Notes: generated from the letters alone by a model not told the origin. A stretch of DNA of 64,000 nt from Acidovorax sp. Leaf78 (GCF_001422735.1 NZ_LMLZ01000002.1:1-64000), one strand, 5' to 3'. Counted from the first letter of the stretch, positions 1 through 9,415 are shown. Numbers and translations: made by a program.

Positions 1-48
1 CGATGATAGTGCGGGTTCCCGTGTGAAAGTAGGTCATCGTCAGGCTCT
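1..48 (+). rRNA. rrf: 5S ribosomal RNA, 3' end (partial)
   Basis: The first bases match the conserved 3' part of a beta-proteobacterial 5S rRNA (GTTCCCGTGTGAAAGTAGG followed by TCATCGTCAGGCT). The gene starts before the window, so only about the last 40-48 bases are present, and the exact mature end is uncertain by a few bases. A strong terminator follows, so this is the end of an rRNA operon. Confidence 0.85.
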
Positions 49-60
49 TACAGCCCAGAA

Positions 61-90
61 AACCCCAGTCAGCAATGACTGGGGTTTTTT
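61..90 (+). terminator. Rho-independent terminator of the rRNA operon
   Basis: A perfect 10-bp stem (AACCCCAGTC at 61-70 with GACTGGGGTT at 77-86) encloses a 6-base loop and runs into a T tract to 90. It lies directly behind the 5S rRNA end. Confidence 0.9.
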
Positions 91-309
91 GCTTTGGGCA
101 ATTCAAAGATGGAAATTGCGAAAGCTAAAGGCCTTGTAATAGGCAAGCGCTGACGAAGTCACACCGCATGTGAATGACGAGCACATGTACCGCTGTGTTA
201 CACCCTTCCAAAATTGGAGTGGCGTTTTGGGCCAGGCCGGCTGTTGGCGTGCAATCGTGGTCAACAGAACGCCACAAAGTGCCCCACCTTCCCAGCGCAG
301 CAGAGGATG
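91..309. other. Intergenic stretch, no gene seen
   Basis: About 220 bases between the rRNA terminator and the stop of the leftward hydrolase gene. The only recognisable element is a weak, degenerate resemblance to repeat family A (AATAGGCAAGCGC near 138-150). No convincing ORF, RNA or promoter was seen. Confidence 0.4.
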
Positions 310-1395
310 TCAACCCGCAGTACGGTGTCTGAATCGATGAACTCCGTCTGAGTCCAGCCAGCGATCCATCTGTCCCCCAAGCCACAGATAGTGCAAATGG
401 GCCAACGCTTCGCCCATCGCGAACGTCATCTGGTGAGCATCCAGCGTTCGCTTGAACAGAATAGGCAGGATGTCCGCTGCTGACAGACCCGTTGCACTGG
501 CCGCGTCTGCGTCCATGATGTCATTGAGGCGATCTCGGTGGTGATCTTCCAGTTGCTGTATCCGCTGATGCAAGCCGATAAAAGGTTTGCCGTGCGATGG
601 CAGTACCAGGGTATCCAGTGGTAGATCGAGGTACCTGGTGAGCGACGTCAAAAACAGCCGCAAGGAGTCGGCCTCAGGCTCCGTCGCATGAACGCTCACG
701 TTGGTGGAAATGCGAGGCAGCACCATGTCGCCGCTCAGCAGAATGCCCAACTCCGGGCAGTACAGCGCGATGTGCTCCGGGGCGTGGCCGTACCCACTGA
801 TGCACTGCCAGGCCCAGCCCCCAATGTCGACAGTGCCCCCGTCCAGCAGTCTGCGATACGCGGACGGCAGCGCCGGGACCAGGGTCCAAAAATAAGACAC
901 GCGCGTGCGGACATGCTGCAGGAACTCCTCGTCCCGCATGCCGTGCAGCGCATAGAAGTCTGCGTTCGCTTCGCCGCCGAAGCCGTCGCGGTCATACACA
1001 GCGACTCTGGCGGTGTGATAGTCCGTGGCGCTGATCCACAGGCGCACCTGCCACCGCTCGCAGATCCAGTGCGCCAGACCGATGTGGTCCGGGTGCATGT
1101 GCGTGACGATCACGCGCAACACGGGAAGTCCTTCCAGACAGTTTGCAAAGACCTGCTCCCACTGCGCGCGCGTCGTGGCGCTGTCGATGCAGCAGTCCAC
1201 CACCGTCCAGCCGTCGACCAGATGACCGTGCACATCAGGCTGCCGGTCGCGCAGCAGCCAGAGGTTGATGTGGTCCAGCGCGAACGGCAGCCCCATCCGT
1301 ATCCATCGAATCCCCGGTGCGACCTCCAGCACGGAGCCCTCGCCGGGCAGCGTGTCGCCCAACGGGTAGTGGATTTGGTGTTCAAGAGGATTCAT
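310..1395 (-). CDS. MBL-fold metallo-hydrolase
   Basis: A 361-residue metallo-beta-lactamase-fold hydrolase. The zinc-binding motif THMHPDH lies at residues 98-104 (H99, H101, D103, H104). Further family ligands appear as GYGHAPEH, SGDMVLP and a C-terminal SHGKPF. The C-terminal extension with many H, D and R residues is typical of the glyoxalase II-like/lactonase-like branch. I chose the ATG at 1393-1395 because the protein then begins just before the conserved core; the reading frame stays open upstream but lies over the regulator gene. It is divergent from the MerR regulator and shares its operator at 1419-1439, so it is probably part of the LiuR regulon, perhaps as a thioester or ester hydrolase. 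The substrate is unknown. Confidence 0.85.
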   Translation of the reverse strand: MNPLEHQIHYPLGDTLPGEGSVLEVAPGIRWIRMGLPFALDHINLWLLRDRQPDVHGHLVDGWTVVDCCIDSATTRAQWEQVFANCLEGLPVLRVIVTHMHPDHIGLAHWICERWQVRLWISATDYHTARVAVYDRDGFGGEANADFYALHGMRDEEFLQHVRTRVSYFWTLVPALPSAYRRLLDGGTVDIGGWAWQCISGYGHAPEHIALYCPELGILLSGDMVLPRISTNVSVHATEPEADSLRLFLTSLTRYLDLPLDTLVLPSHGKPFIGLHQRIQQLEDHHRDRLNDIMDADAASATGLSAADILPILFKRTLDAHQMTFAMGEALAHLHYLWLGGQMDRWLDSDGVHRFRHRTAG

Positions 1396-1418
1396 GGCGG
1401 CTACCGGATGAGTTAGCA

Positions 1419-1439
1419 TTGACGTTAACGTAAACGTCA
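1419..1439. promoter_or_regulatory. Probable LiuR operator 1 (divergent)
   Basis: A near-palindrome with arms TGACGTT/AACGTCA around an ACGTAA core lies between the hydrolase start (1395) and the regulator start (1519). It shares TTGACGTT and ACGTAAACGT with the site at 1922-1943. This is the type of site known for LiuR-family MerR regulators in proteobacteria, so it probably controls both divergent genes. Confidence 0.75.
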
Positions 1440-1518
1440 TGCATCCAGGCATTGTAGGGATTGGCGGCCGACGGGCTGTCTCCTGGGCGAAACCACCTGC
1501 GCTGCATTCCACAAGCAC

Positions 1519-1914
1519 ATGGCCAACACCTACAGCATCAGCGACCTCGCCAAAGAGTTCGACCTCACCACGCGGGCCATCCGGTTCTATGAAGACATGG
1601 GCCTGCTGCAACCGGAGCGCACTGGCGCCGCAGGCCGCAACCGGGTGTACAGCGCGCGGGATCGTACCCGGCTGCGGCTGACCTTGCGCGCCAAGCGCCT
1701 GGGCCTCTCGCTCACCGAGGCCAAGGAGATCATCGACCTTTACGACAGCCCCCGCGATACAGGTGTGCAACTGCGCAAGTTCCTCGACGTGCTGGTGGTG
1801 CACCGCAAGCAGCTGGAAGAGCAAATGGCCGACCTGAAAGCCAATCTCGAAGAGGTGCAAGACCACGAGAGCGACGCCCGGGCCCTGCTGATGAAGCTCG
1901 AAAAACAAAAATGA
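1519..1914 (+). CDS. liuR: MerR-family regulator of leucine/isovalerate catabolism (LiuR type)
   Basis: A 131-residue MerR-family transcription factor. The winged-helix HTH covers residues 4-34 (YSISDLAKEF, then TRAIRFYEDMGLL), followed by the second MerR helix motif NRVYSARDRTRL. A long dimerisation coiled coil from about residue 75 to the end (RKQLEEQMADLKANLEEV) has no effector-binding domain and no metal-binding cysteines. That architecture and the adjacent isovaleryl-CoA dehydrogenase match LiuR, the regulator of branched-chain amino acid breakdown. Two palindromic operators flank it (1419-1439 and 1922-1943), which implies autoregulation and control of the downstream operon. The effector is probably a pathway acyl-CoA or acid; that part is inference. 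Confidence 0.85.
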   Translation: MANTYSISDLAKEFDLTTRAIRFYEDMGLLQPERTGAAGRNRVYSARDRTRLRLTLRAKRLGLSLTEAKEIIDLYDSPRDTGVQLRKFLDVLVVHRKQLEEQMADLKANLEEVQDHESDARALLMKLEKQK

Positions 1915-1921
1915 TCCATAA

Positions 1922-1943
1922 TTGACGTTTACGTAAACGTAAA
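1922..1943. promoter_or_regulatory. Probable LiuR operator 2, upstream of the liu operon
   Basis: Contains a perfect 16-bp palindrome, ACGTTTACGTAAACGT (1925-1940), within TTGACG...GTAAA. It sits between the regulator stop (1914) and the thioesterase start (1956), only about 13 bases upstream of that start, so a bound regulator would overlap the promoter or leader of the catabolic operon. Confidence 0.8.
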
Positions 1944-1955
1944 TCTGGAGACCGT

Positions 1956-2417
1956 GTGACCACGACCCCTTTCGAGCCCCGCAACGCCGAGTACGCCGCC
2001 CGAGTGCGCGAAAGCTTTGCACTCCAGGGTGCCATGCAAACGCTGGGCGCCAGCCTGGGCCATATCGCTCCAGGCGCGGTGGACATCGAACTGGCCTGGG
2101 CCGCGGCCCTGACCCAACAGCACGGATTTCTGCACGCCGGCATGGTGGCCACGGCGCTGGATTCCGCCTGCGGCTATGCCGGCTTCACCTTGATGGCCGC
2201 CGACGCTGCCGTGCTCACCATCGAATTCAAGATCAACCTGCTGGCGCCTGCCAAAGGCGAGCGCTTTCGCATGGAAGGCCGCGTGCTCAAGCCCGGCCGG
2301 ACCATCACGGTGTGCGAGGGCAGGGCCTTCGCCATCGACGGCGGACAGGAAAAACTGGTCGCCACTATGGGCTGCACGCTCATGGCGGTCACTGGCCGCG
2401 ACCACATCCAGGGCTGA
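1956..2417 (+). CDS. PaaI-family thioesterase (hotdog fold)
   Basis: A 153-residue hotdog-fold acyl-CoA thioesterase. The characteristic [20 protein letters not shown] segment contains the catalytic-region HAGM motif, and the C-terminal half has the beta strands [13 protein letters not shown] and [10 protein letters not shown]. It begins with GTG at 1956, right after the LiuR operator. No better ATG lies upstream of the conserved core. It is the first gene of the rightward leucine-catabolic run and precedes the dehydrogenase by 38 bases. It may release free CoA when isovaleryl- or methylcrotonyl-CoA accumulates; the substrate is inferred only from context. Confidence 0.85.
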   Translation: MTTTPFEPRNAEYAARVRESFALQGAMQTLGASLGHIAPGAVDIELAWAAALTQQHGFLHAGMVATALDSACGYAGFTLMAADAAVLTIEFKINLLAPAKGERFRMEGRVLKPGRTITVCEGRAFAIDGGQEKLVATMGCTLMAVTGRDHIQG

Positions 2418-2455
2418 TCACAAGCCTTTTGCCCTTCACCTTTGAGGAGACATCC

Positions 2456-3646
2456 ATGAGCATTCCCGCCAACCTTCCCGGCCTGAACTTCCAGCTGGGC
2501 GAAGACATCGACGCGCTGCGCGACGCCGTGCGCGACTTTGCCCAAGCCGAGATCGCCCCGCGCGCGGCAGAGATCGACCGCAGCGACCAGTTCCCCATGG
2601 ACCTGTGGCGCAAGATGGGTGACCTGGGCGTGCTGGGCATCACCGTGTCCGAGCAGTACGGCGGCGCGTCCATGGGGTACCTCGCGCACATGGTGGCGAT
2701 GGAGGAAATCTCCCGCGCCAGCGCCTCGGTCGGCCTGTCCTACGGTGCGCACAGCAACCTGTGCGTGAATCAGATCAACCGCAACGGCAACGAAGCGCAA
2801 AAGTCCAAATACCTCCCCAAGCTCATCAGCGGCGAGCATGTGGGCGCCCTGGCCATGAGCGAGCCGGGCGCAGGTTCCGACGTGATCAGCATGAAGCTCA
2901 AGGCCGAGGACAAGGGCGGCTACTACCTGCTCAACGGCAACAAGATGTGGATCACCAACGGCCCCGACGCCGACACGCTGGTGGTCTACGCCAAGACCGA
3001 GCCCGAGCTGGGCGCCCGCGGCGTCACCGCCTTCCTGATCGAAAAAGGCATGCCGGGCTTCAGCATTGCGCAAAAGCTCGACAAGCTGGGCATGCGCGGC
3101 AGCCACACCGGCGAGTTGGTGTTCAACAACGTCGAAGTGCCAGCGGCCAACGTGCTCGGCGGCCTCAACCAGGGCGCCAAAGTCCTGATGAGCGGCCTGG
3201 ATTACGAACGCGCGGTGCTCACCGGCGGGCCGCTGGGCATCATGCAGTCCGTCATGGACAACGTGATCCCGTACATCCACGACCGCAAGCAGTTCGGTCA
3301 GAGCATCGGTGAGTTCCAGCTCATCCAGGGCAAGGTGGCAGACATGTACACCGTGCTGCAGGCCGGGCGCTCGTTCGCCTACACCGTGGCCAAGAACCTC
3401 GACATGCTGGGCACCGACCACGTCCGCCAGGTGCGCAAGGACTGCGCCAGCGTCATCCTGTGGTGCGCCGAAAAAGCCACCTGGATGGCCGGCGAGGGCG
3501 TGCAGATCTACGGCGGCAACGGATATATCAACGAGTACCCCCTGGGCCGCCTGTGGCGGGATGCGAAACTCTACGAGATCGGCGCCGGCACCAGTGAGAT
3601 CCGCCGCATGCTGATCGGTCGCGAGCTGTTCGCCGAGACCTGCTGA
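2456..3646 (+). CDS. liuA: Isovaleryl-CoA dehydrogenase
   Basis: A 396-residue acyl-CoA dehydrogenase that oxidises isovaleryl-CoA to 3-methylcrotonyl-CoA and passes electrons to ETF. It has the family signatures [12 protein letters not shown] and [10 protein letters not shown] and a C-terminal [13 protein letters not shown]. The catalytic base appears to be E251 in LDYERAV (helix G), with GAGTSE instead of YEGTS in the later loop. That placement is diagnostic of isovaleryl-CoA dehydrogenase rather than straight-chain enzymes. The ATG at 2456 follows GAGGAGACATCC, a strong ribosome-binding site. The gene lies in the LiuR-controlled run and is followed by carbonic anhydrase. Confidence 0.95.
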   Translation: MSIPANLPGLNFQLGEDIDALRDAVRDFAQAEIAPRAAEIDRSDQFPMDLWRKMGDLGVLGITVSEQYGGASMGYLAHMVAMEEISRASASVGLSYGAHSNLCVNQINRNGNEAQKSKYLPKLISGEHVGALAMSEPGAGSDVISMKLKAEDKGGYYLLNGNKMWITNGPDADTLVVYAKTEPELGARGVTAFLIEKGMPGFSIAQKLDKLGMRGSHTGELVFNNVEVPAANVLGGLNQGAKVLMSGLDYERAVLTGGPLGIMQSVMDNVIPYIHDRKQFGQSIGEFQLIQGKVADMYTVLQAGRSFAYTVAKNLDMLGTDHVRQVRKDCASVILWCAEKATWMAGEGVQIYGGNGYINEYPLGRLWRDAKLYEIGAGTSEIRRMLIGRELFAETC

Positions 3647-3697
3647 GCCCGCCGCCCCGGCCACTCCGGGTGGCACGTTGACGACTTCAAGGACCCC

Positions 3698-4357
3698 ATG
3701 ACGACCTCCATCGACGACCTCTTCGTACACAACCGCGCCTGGGCCGCCCAGATGGAGCGCGAACGCCCCGGCTTCTTCACCGGGCTGCTGGCTCAGCAAA
3801 AGCCCAAGTACATGTGGGTGGGTTGCTCGGACAGCCGCGTGCCGGCCAACCAGATCACGGGCCTCGAGCCCGGCGAAGTGTTCGTGCACCGCAACGTGGC
3901 CAACGTGGTGGTGCCCACCGACCTCAACTGTTTGTCCACCATCCAATACGCGGTGGACCAGTTGCGCATCGAGCACCTCATGGTCGTGGGCCACTACGGC
4001 TGCGGCGGTGTGCTGGCGGCGTTGGAAGGTATCCGCGTAGGCCTGGCGGACAACTGGATTCGCCACGTGCAGGACGTGCGCGACCGCCACCGTGACCTCA
4101 TCGCGTCGGTGGCGCCGCAGTGGCGCCACGATGTGCTGTGCGAGCTCAACGCCATCGAGCAGGTCGTCAACATCGCGCAGACCACCGTCATGCTCGACGC
4201 CTGGGGCAGCGGCCAGAAGGTCACGCTGCACGGCTGGTGCTACGGCCTCAAAGACGGCCTCATCAACAACCTGCACATGACGGTGGACAGCACCGAAGGC
4301 CTGGACGCGATCTACAAGGCCGCCATCGCCGGCGTTGCCGCCACGCGCCGCGAATAA
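3698..4357 (+). CDS. can: Beta-class carbonic anhydrase
   Basis: A 219-residue beta-carbonic anhydrase interconverting CO2 and bicarbonate. Zinc ligands and the catalytic dyad are visible: C43, D45 and R47 in GCSDSR, H99 and C102 in GHYGCGG. Length is normal for the Can group. The start ATG (3698) is preceded by CAAGGACCCC, a usable Shine-Dalgarno. Its place between isovaleryl-CoA dehydrogenase and later carboxylase genes suggests that it supplies bicarbonate to the biotin-dependent methylcrotonyl-CoA carboxylase. That role is inference from context. Confidence 0.93.
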   Translation: MTTSIDDLFVHNRAWAAQMERERPGFFTGLLAQQKPKYMWVGCSDSRVPANQITGLEPGEVFVHRNVANVVVPTDLNCLSTIQYAVDQLRIEHLMVVGHYGCGGVLAALEGIRVGLADNWIRHVQDVRDRHRDLIASVAPQWRHDVLCELNAIEQVVNIAQTTVMLDAWGSGQKVTLHGWCYGLKDGLINNLHMTVDSTEGLDAIYKAAIAGVAATRRE

Positions 4358-4407
4358 ACCGGCCCAGCCAGGCACAAAAACCGTCCACCAGCCAGCCCAG
4401 GCGCGCC

Positions 4408-6246
4408 ATGTTTCCCCAGCGGCTCGATGCCCCCGAGGCCTACGGCATCGCCAAGGCGATGATGGACGGCTTCAACCGCCACTACCGGCTGTTCCGCACC
4501 GAGTCCGCGCGCGCCAAGCACCGCTTCGAGACAGCCGACTGGCCGGGCCAGCAGCGGGCGCAGCGCGAACGTATCGAGTTCTACGACCTGCGCGTGAAGG
4601 AGTGCGTGCGCCGGCTTGAAAAGGAGTTCAGCGCCGGCTCGCAGCCCATGGATGTGTGGCACCAGATCAAGCTCCACTACATCGGGCTCCTGGTCAACCA
4701 TCACCAGCCCGAGCTGGCCGAGACCTTCTTCAACTCGGTCACCACCAAGATCCTGCACCGCACGCACTTCCACAACGACTTCATCTTCGTGCGCCCGGCC
4801 GTCAGCACCGAGTACATCGAAAACGACGAGCCCGCGGCGCTGCCCACCTACCGGGCGTACTACCCCTCGCGCAGCAACCTGCACAGCACGCTGCAGGCCG
4901 TCATCGACAACTTCCGGCTGCAGCGCGAATTCGAAGACCTCGCGCGCGACACCGCCCAGGTGCTGGCCGCCATCGAGCCGCGCATCGCACACATGACGCT
5001 GCGCGCCAACTTCCAGATCCAGGTGCTGGCCAGCCTGTTCTACCGCAACAAGGGCGCGTACGTGGTGGGCAAGATCATCAACGGCTTCAGCGAAGTGCCC
5101 TTCGCGCTGCCCATCCTGCACACCGACAGCGGCAAGCTCGCCATCGACGCCGCCCTGTTCGGCGAGGACGACCTGCTCGCGCTCTTCAGCTTTGCGCGCG
5201 CCTACTTCATGGTCGACATGGAGATCCCGAGCGCCTACGTGCAGTTCCTGCGCAGCCTCATGCCGCGCAAGCCGCGGGCCGAGATCTACAACGCCCTGGG
5301 CCTGGCCAAGCAGGGCAAGACGCTGTTCTACCGCGACTTCCTCTCGCACCTCAAGCACTCCAGCGACAAGTTCCGCATCGCGCCGGGCATCAAGGGCATG
5401 GTGATGCTGGTGTTCGACCTGCCGAGCTTTCCGTTCGTGTTCAAGCTCATCAAGGACTTCTTTCCGCACCAGAAGGAAACCACGCGCGAGCAGATCAAGG
5501 GCAAGTACCTGCTGGTCAAGCAGCACGACCGCGTGGGCCGCATGGCCGACACGCTCGAATACAGCGAGGTCGCGTTCCCGCGCGACCGCTTCGACGATGC
5601 CCTCATCGCCGAGATCGAAAAGTTCGCCCCCAGCCAGCTCGAGATCAGCGACCGCGACGGCGACGGCCAGACCGAAGTGATCATCAAGCACCTGTACATC
5701 GAGCGCCGCATGGTGCCGCTCAACATCTACCTGCAGGAAGCCTTCGACGCAGGCCTGTCCGACCCGCGCGCCCACCAGCGGATGGAGCGCAGCGTGATCG
5801 AATACGGCAACGCCATTAAGGACCTGGTCGCCGCCAACATCTTCCCGGGCGACATGCTCTGGAAGAACTTCGGCGTCACCCGCAACGGCAAGGTCGTGTT
5901 CTACGACTACGACGAGATCGAATACCTTACCGACTGCCACTTCCGCCGCGTGCCCGCGCCGCGCAACGAAGAAGAAGAGATGAGCGGCGAGGTCTGGTAC
6001 AGCGTCGGCCCGCGCGACGTGTTCCCCGAAACCTTCGGCCCCTTCCTGCTGGGCAACGACGCCGTGCGCGAGGTCTTCATGAAGCACCACGCGGACCTGC
6101 TCGATGCCGCGTTCTGGCAGTCGCACAAGGAGCGCATCCAGGCCGGCCACATGCTCGACGTCTTTCCGTACGACAGCGACCGGCGCTTCGACCACAACGT
6201 GCCCGCCGTGCCCATCGCGCCCACCATACCCGCAGTGCAAGCCTGA
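4408..6246 (+). CDS. aceK: Isocitrate dehydrogenase kinase/phosphatase
   Basis: A 612-residue AceK, the bifunctional enzyme that phosphorylates and dephosphorylates isocitrate dehydrogenase and so sets the split between TCA cycle and glyoxylate shunt. The hallmark [18 protein letters not shown] lies near residues 327-344, and the kinase-like C-terminal half includes [17 protein letters not shown]. It is slightly longer than the roughly 580-residue enterobacterial protein because of the C-terminal tail. The ATG at 4408 was chosen because the conserved N terminus ([18 protein letters not shown]) follows it directly; the frame is open further upstream over the carbonic anhydrase gene. Placement in a leucine operon fits control of acetyl-CoA use. 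Confidence 0.95.
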   Translation: MFPQRLDAPEAYGIAKAMMDGFNRHYRLFRTESARAKHRFETADWPGQQRAQRERIEFYDLRVKECVRRLEKEFSAGSQPMDVWHQIKLHYIGLLVNHHQPELAETFFNSVTTKILHRTHFHNDFIFVRPAVSTEYIENDEPAALPTYRAYYPSRSNLHSTLQAVIDNFRLQREFEDLARDTAQVLAAIEPRIAHMTLRANFQIQVLASLFYRNKGAYVVGKIINGFSEVPFALPILHTDSGKLAIDAALFGEDDLLALFSFARAYFMVDMEIPSAYVQFLRSLMPRKPRAEIYNALGLAKQGKTLFYRDFLSHLKHSSDKFRIAPGIKGMVMLVFDLPSFPFVFKLIKDFFPHQKETTREQIKGKYLLVKQHDRVGRMADTLEYSEVAFPRDRFDDALIAEIEKFAPSQLEISDRDGDGQTEVIIKHLYIERRMVPLNIYLQEAFDAGLSDPRAHQRMERSVIEYGNAIKDLVAANIFPGDMLWKNFGVTRNGKVVFYDYDEIEYLTDCHFRRVPAPRNEEEEMSGEVWYSVGPRDVFPETFGPFLLGNDAVREVFMKHHADLLDAAFWQSHKERIQAGHMLDVFPYDSDRRFDHNVPAVPIAPTIPAVQA

Positions 6247-6324
6247 CGCCTCCGGCGCTGCAGACTGCCATTCAACGCGTTTCATCATCCACCCCATACA
6301 GACAGCAACCCAGGAGATCACACC

Positions 6325-7518
6325 ATGACTTCATCCACGCAAGACCCCATCGTCATCGTCGGCGCAGCGCGCACCCCCATGGGGTCGCTGCAGGGCGATT
6401 TCTCGAGCCTGTCCGCCCATGACCTGGGCGGCGCCGCGATCAAGGCGGCCATGGACCGCGCAGGCGTGTCGCCCGACGCCGTGGGCGAAGTGCTGTTTGG
6501 CAACTGTCTGATGGCCGGCCAGGGCCAGGCGCCTGCGCGCCAGGCGGCCTTCAAGGGCGGCCTGCCCAAGGGCGCGGGCGCGGTCACGCTGTCGAAGATG
6601 TGCGGCTCCGGCATGAAGGCCGCGATGATGGCGCACGACATGCTGCTGGCCGGCACGCACGATGTCATGGTGGCCGGCGGCATGGAGAGCATGACCAACG
6701 CACCCTACCTGCTGCAAAAGGGCCGCGGCGGCTACCGCCTGGGCCACGACCGCATCTTCGACCACATGATGCTCGACGGCCTGGAAGACGCCTACGAGGC
6801 CGGTCGTTCCATGGGCACGTTTGGCGAAGACTGCGCCGCCAAGTACCAGTTCACCCGCGAGCAGCAGGACGCCTTCGCCACCGCCAGCGTGCAGCGCGCC
6901 AAGGCCGCCACCGAGTCCGGCGCGTTCGCGGCCGAGATCGTGCCGGTGACCGTCAAGACCCGTGCGGGCGAGACCGTGGTATCGACCGACGAAGGCCCGG
7001 GCAAGGTCAAGCTCGAGAAGATCGCGACCCTCAAGCCCGCCTTCAAGAAGGACGGCACCATCACCGCCGCGTCCAGCTCCAGCATCAACGACGGCGCGGC
7101 CGCGCTGGTGATGATGCGCGAGTCCACGGCCCAAAAACTCGGCGCCACGCCCCTGGCCCGCATCGTGAGCCACGCCACCCACGCGCAAGAGCCCGAATGG
7201 TTTGCGACCGCCCCGCTGGGCGCCACGCAGAAGGCTTTGGCCAAGGCCGGCTGGCAGGTCGGCGACGTACAGCTGTGGGAGATCAACGAAGCCTTTGCCG
7301 TGGTGCCCATGGCGCTGATGAAAGAGCTGGACCTGCCCCACGACAAGGTCAACGTCAACGGCGGTGCCTGTGCTCTGGGCCACCCCATCGGCGCAAGCGG
7401 CGCCCGCATCATGGTCACGCTGATGTACGCCCTCAAGGCCCGCGGCCTGACCAAGGGCCTGGCCACGCTGTGCATCGGCGGCGGCGAGGCCACGGCCGTG
7501 GCGCTGGAACTCGTCTGA
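6325..7518 (+). CDS. Acetyl-CoA acetyltransferase (thiolase)
   Basis: A 397-residue thiolase II, which cleaves acetoacetyl-CoA or condenses two acetyl-CoA. Active-site residues are C93 (LSKMCGSGMK), H353 (GHPIGASGAR) and C383 (LCIGGGEA), and the INEAFA motif is present. A clear ribosome-binding site (CAGGAGATCACACC) precedes the ATG at 6325. In this setting it would process acetoacetyl-CoA arising from the HMG-CoA lyase product acetoacetate. Its stop overlaps the next start (TGATG at 7516-7520), so the two are translationally coupled. Confidence 0.93.
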   Translation: MTSSTQDPIVIVGAARTPMGSLQGDFSSLSAHDLGGAAIKAAMDRAGVSPDAVGEVLFGNCLMAGQGQAPARQAAFKGGLPKGAGAVTLSKMCGSGMKAAMMAHDMLLAGTHDVMVAGGMESMTNAPYLLQKGRGGYRLGHDRIFDHMMLDGLEDAYEAGRSMGTFGEDCAAKYQFTREQQDAFATASVQRAKAATESGAFAAEIVPVTVKTRAGETVVSTDEGPGKVKLEKIATLKPAFKKDGTITAASSSSINDGAAALVMMRESTAQKLGATPLARIVSHATHAQEPEWFATAPLGATQKALAKAGWQVGDVQLWEINEAFAVVPMALMKELDLPHDKVNVNGGACALGHPIGASGARIMVTLMYALKARGLTKGLATLCIGGGEATAVALELV

Positions 7519-8609
7519 TGGCGGCGCCCGCATCGCCCGAGATCACCGCGTTCTGGGCAGAGTTCAGCGCCGCGCAGCCCACGCTGCAGGCGCTGCCGCT
7601 GCGCGACCGCGTGGAAGAGGCCAACACCATTCTCGAGCGCCACCTGGAAGGCCTGGCGCTCGAGATGTCCGGCGGCGACGATGACCCCGTGGTGGACCTG
7701 ATCGCCACTGCGCACGGCAGCGTGGAGAACTTTCCGCTGCTCATGCATCTGGTGGCCGCAGCGCCGACGCTCGCGCACTACCGGCTGCGCGCTTTCCGCG
7801 AACGCACCACCCAGCCCGACTTCCCCATCGGCATGGACGGCTTCGAACTGGAGACGTCCGACGTGCTGGTGGCCTGCGGCCGCGATGACGGCCAAGCCGC
7901 GCTGGAGATCCGATTCGGCCGCGAGATCCCGAGCGACTACCAGGACCACGCGCGCAACATGGCGTTCATCATGCTCGACCATGTGCTGGGCGAGTACGAC
8001 TTTGCGGTGAAGGTGGGCGCGGTGGACTTCGTCGAGATGCCGCAGGACCCCGACGCGCAGTGGACCCCGCTCAGCCAACTGCCTCCGGTGTTCGACCGCC
8101 ATTGGATCAATTTTCTGGGCCGCACGGGAGAGTTTCCCCAGGGCGAGCACGACTGGGCAGGGATGACGCTCGCCTTCGGCCCAGGCGCCGACGGCAGCGG
8201 CGACGAGGATGAAGAGATCGACGGCGAAAGCGAGAGTGAAAGCGACGGCGACTCCGACGACACCGCCATCGTCATGGTCAACCGCAGCGCGCAGCCCGTC
8301 GCGATGCGGGCCGACCTCGCCTACGCGCTCGAGCTGGACCTGGCTGTCGAAAACCGCGACGAACTGGCCGCCGTGCAGGCCTTGCAGGACCAGGCCGCCA
8401 CCTTGCTCGAACTGCCGCAGCTGGGCATCCTGGCCTACACCATGACACGCGCCGGCCGCCGCAAGGCCGTGTACTACGTGGGCGACACGCAGATGGCACG
8501 CCAGGCACTCGCGCCGCTGCTGCTGCGCGACGAAGCCGCCTCGCTGGAGCTGACCACGCGCTTCGACCCCACGTGGTCGGGCTACTTCGAATTCGCCGTG
8601 CACCTGTAA
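7518..8609 (+). CDS. Hypothetical protein with acidic linker (DUF695-like C-terminal part)
   Basis: A 363-residue protein of unknown function, overlapping the thiolase stop by one base. There is no signal peptide or membrane segment. Residues 1-210 form one region rich in conserved-looking hydrophobic strands, a highly acidic low-complexity linker (about 221-250) contains GDEDEEIDGESESES, and a C-terminal domain of about 110 residues ends in FDPTWSGYFEFAVHL. The C-terminal part resembles DUF695-type proteins by eye, an assignment I hold only loosely. Coupling to the thiolase suggests co-expression, but nothing shows a catalytic role. Confidence 0.7.
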   Translation: MAAPASPEITAFWAEFSAAQPTLQALPLRDRVEEANTILERHLEGLALEMSGGDDDPVVDLIATAHGSVENFPLLMHLVAAAPTLAHYRLRAFRERTTQPDFPIGMDGFELETSDVLVACGRDDGQAALEIRFGREIPSDYQDHARNMAFIMLDHVLGEYDFAVKVGAVDFVEMPQDPDAQWTPLSQLPPVFDRHWINFLGRTGEFPQGEHDWAGMTLAFGPGADGSGDEDEEIDGESESESDGDSDDTAIVMVNRSAQPVAMRADLAYALELDLAVENRDELAAVQALQDQAATLLELPQLGILAYTMTRAGRRKAVYYVGDTQMARQALAPLLLRDEAASLELTTRFDPTWSGYFEFAVHL

Positions 8610-8635
8610 AACGTGGCTTTGTACAACGCGCCATC

Positions 8636-8694
8636 TGCATTGCTATTAATTCAATAGCTGCTTGCGCTTGTCCATCAAGCGGTAGAGCCCTGAA
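8636..8694 (+). repeat. Palindromic repeat family A, copy 1
   Basis: Contains GCTATTAATTCAATAGCTGC followed by TTGCGCTTGTCCATCAAGCGGTAGAG. It matches the copy at 58497-58556 over most of its length (AGCTGCT, GCGCTTG, ATCAAGCGGTAGAG), with a central GCGCTTG...CAAGCG inverted repeat. It lies in the short gap between two genes. Confidence 0.8.
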
Positions 8695-8705
8695 AGGTCT
8701 TGAAA

Positions 8706-9374
8706 ATGAAGTCCATCCTCATCATCGGCGCATCGCGCGGCATCGGGCTGGAGCTGGTGCGCCAGTACACCGACGCGGGCCGCCGCGTGATCGCCACCGT
8801 GCGCGACGACGCAGGGCGCGAGCGGGTGCAGGCCCTGGGGGGCGAGGTGCTGACCATCGACGTGGCCGACCCCGCCAGCGTGAGCGGCCTGGCCTGGCAG
8901 CTCGACGGCGAAAAGATCGAGACCGCCTGGTACGTTGCCGGCGTCATCCGCCGCCCCAACGCCACCACGCCGCCCACGCAGGAAGACTTCGACGCCGTCA
9001 TGCACGCCAACGTGCTGGGCGCCATGCAGACCCTGCCGCAGGTCGCGCCCCTGGTGGCCGACGCACAGGGCGTGTTCGCGTTCCTGTCTTCGTCCATGTC
9101 GCAGATCGGCAGCGTGCCCGACAGCGGCTCCTGGCTGTACCGCACCAGCAAGGCTGCGTTGAACATGGCCGTGGCGTCGGCGCAGCACGACTACCCCGGC
9201 GCCACCCTCATCACCATCGACCCCGGCTGGGTGCAGACCGACATGGGCGGCGAAGGCGCTGCGCTCAAGGTGCAGGACAGCGTGCGCGGGCTGCGGGCCA
9301 CCGTGGCGGGCGTCACGGCCGCCGACAAGGGCCGCCTGCTGCACCACGACGGCCGCCGCGCCGCCCACTGGTAA
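8706..9374 (+). CDS. Short-chain dehydrogenase/reductase
   Basis: A 222-residue classical-type SDR. The NAD(P)-binding motif GASRGIG sits at residues 8-14 and the catalytic YRTSK at Y145/K149, preceded by serines in SSSMSQIGS. It has a normal Rossmann-fold length with a shortened substrate region. The ATG at 8706 was preferred over an in-frame TTG at 8700. Palindromic repeat family A ends just upstream, within about 12 bases. It sits between the leucine-type genes and an acyl-CoA dehydrogenase, so an acyl or hydroxy-acyl substrate is possible but unproven. Confidence 0.85.
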   Translation: MKSILIIGASRGIGLELVRQYTDAGRRVIATVRDDAGRERVQALGGEVLTIDVADPASVSGLAWQLDGEKIETAWYVAGVIRRPNATTPPTQEDFDAVMHANVLGAMQTLPQVAPLVADAQGVFAFLSSSMSQIGSVPDSGSWLYRTSKAALNMAVASAQHDYPGATLITIDPGWVQTDMGGEGAALKVQDSVRGLRATVAGVTAADKGRLLHHDGRRAAHW

Positions 9375-9415
9375 TTCTTTCGACCGAACACAACGACCTC
9401 CGGAGACAACCCCCG

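Noticed and set aside
138-150. A family A repeat near the 5S terminator
   Set aside because: Only about 13 bases (AATAGGCAAGCGC) match well; the rest of the element is absent, so it is not listed as a copy.
2174-4375. A 733-codon minus-strand frame opposite isovaleryl-CoA dehydrogenase and carbonic anhydrase
   Set aside because: The same GC artefact; both + strand genes have complete active sites.
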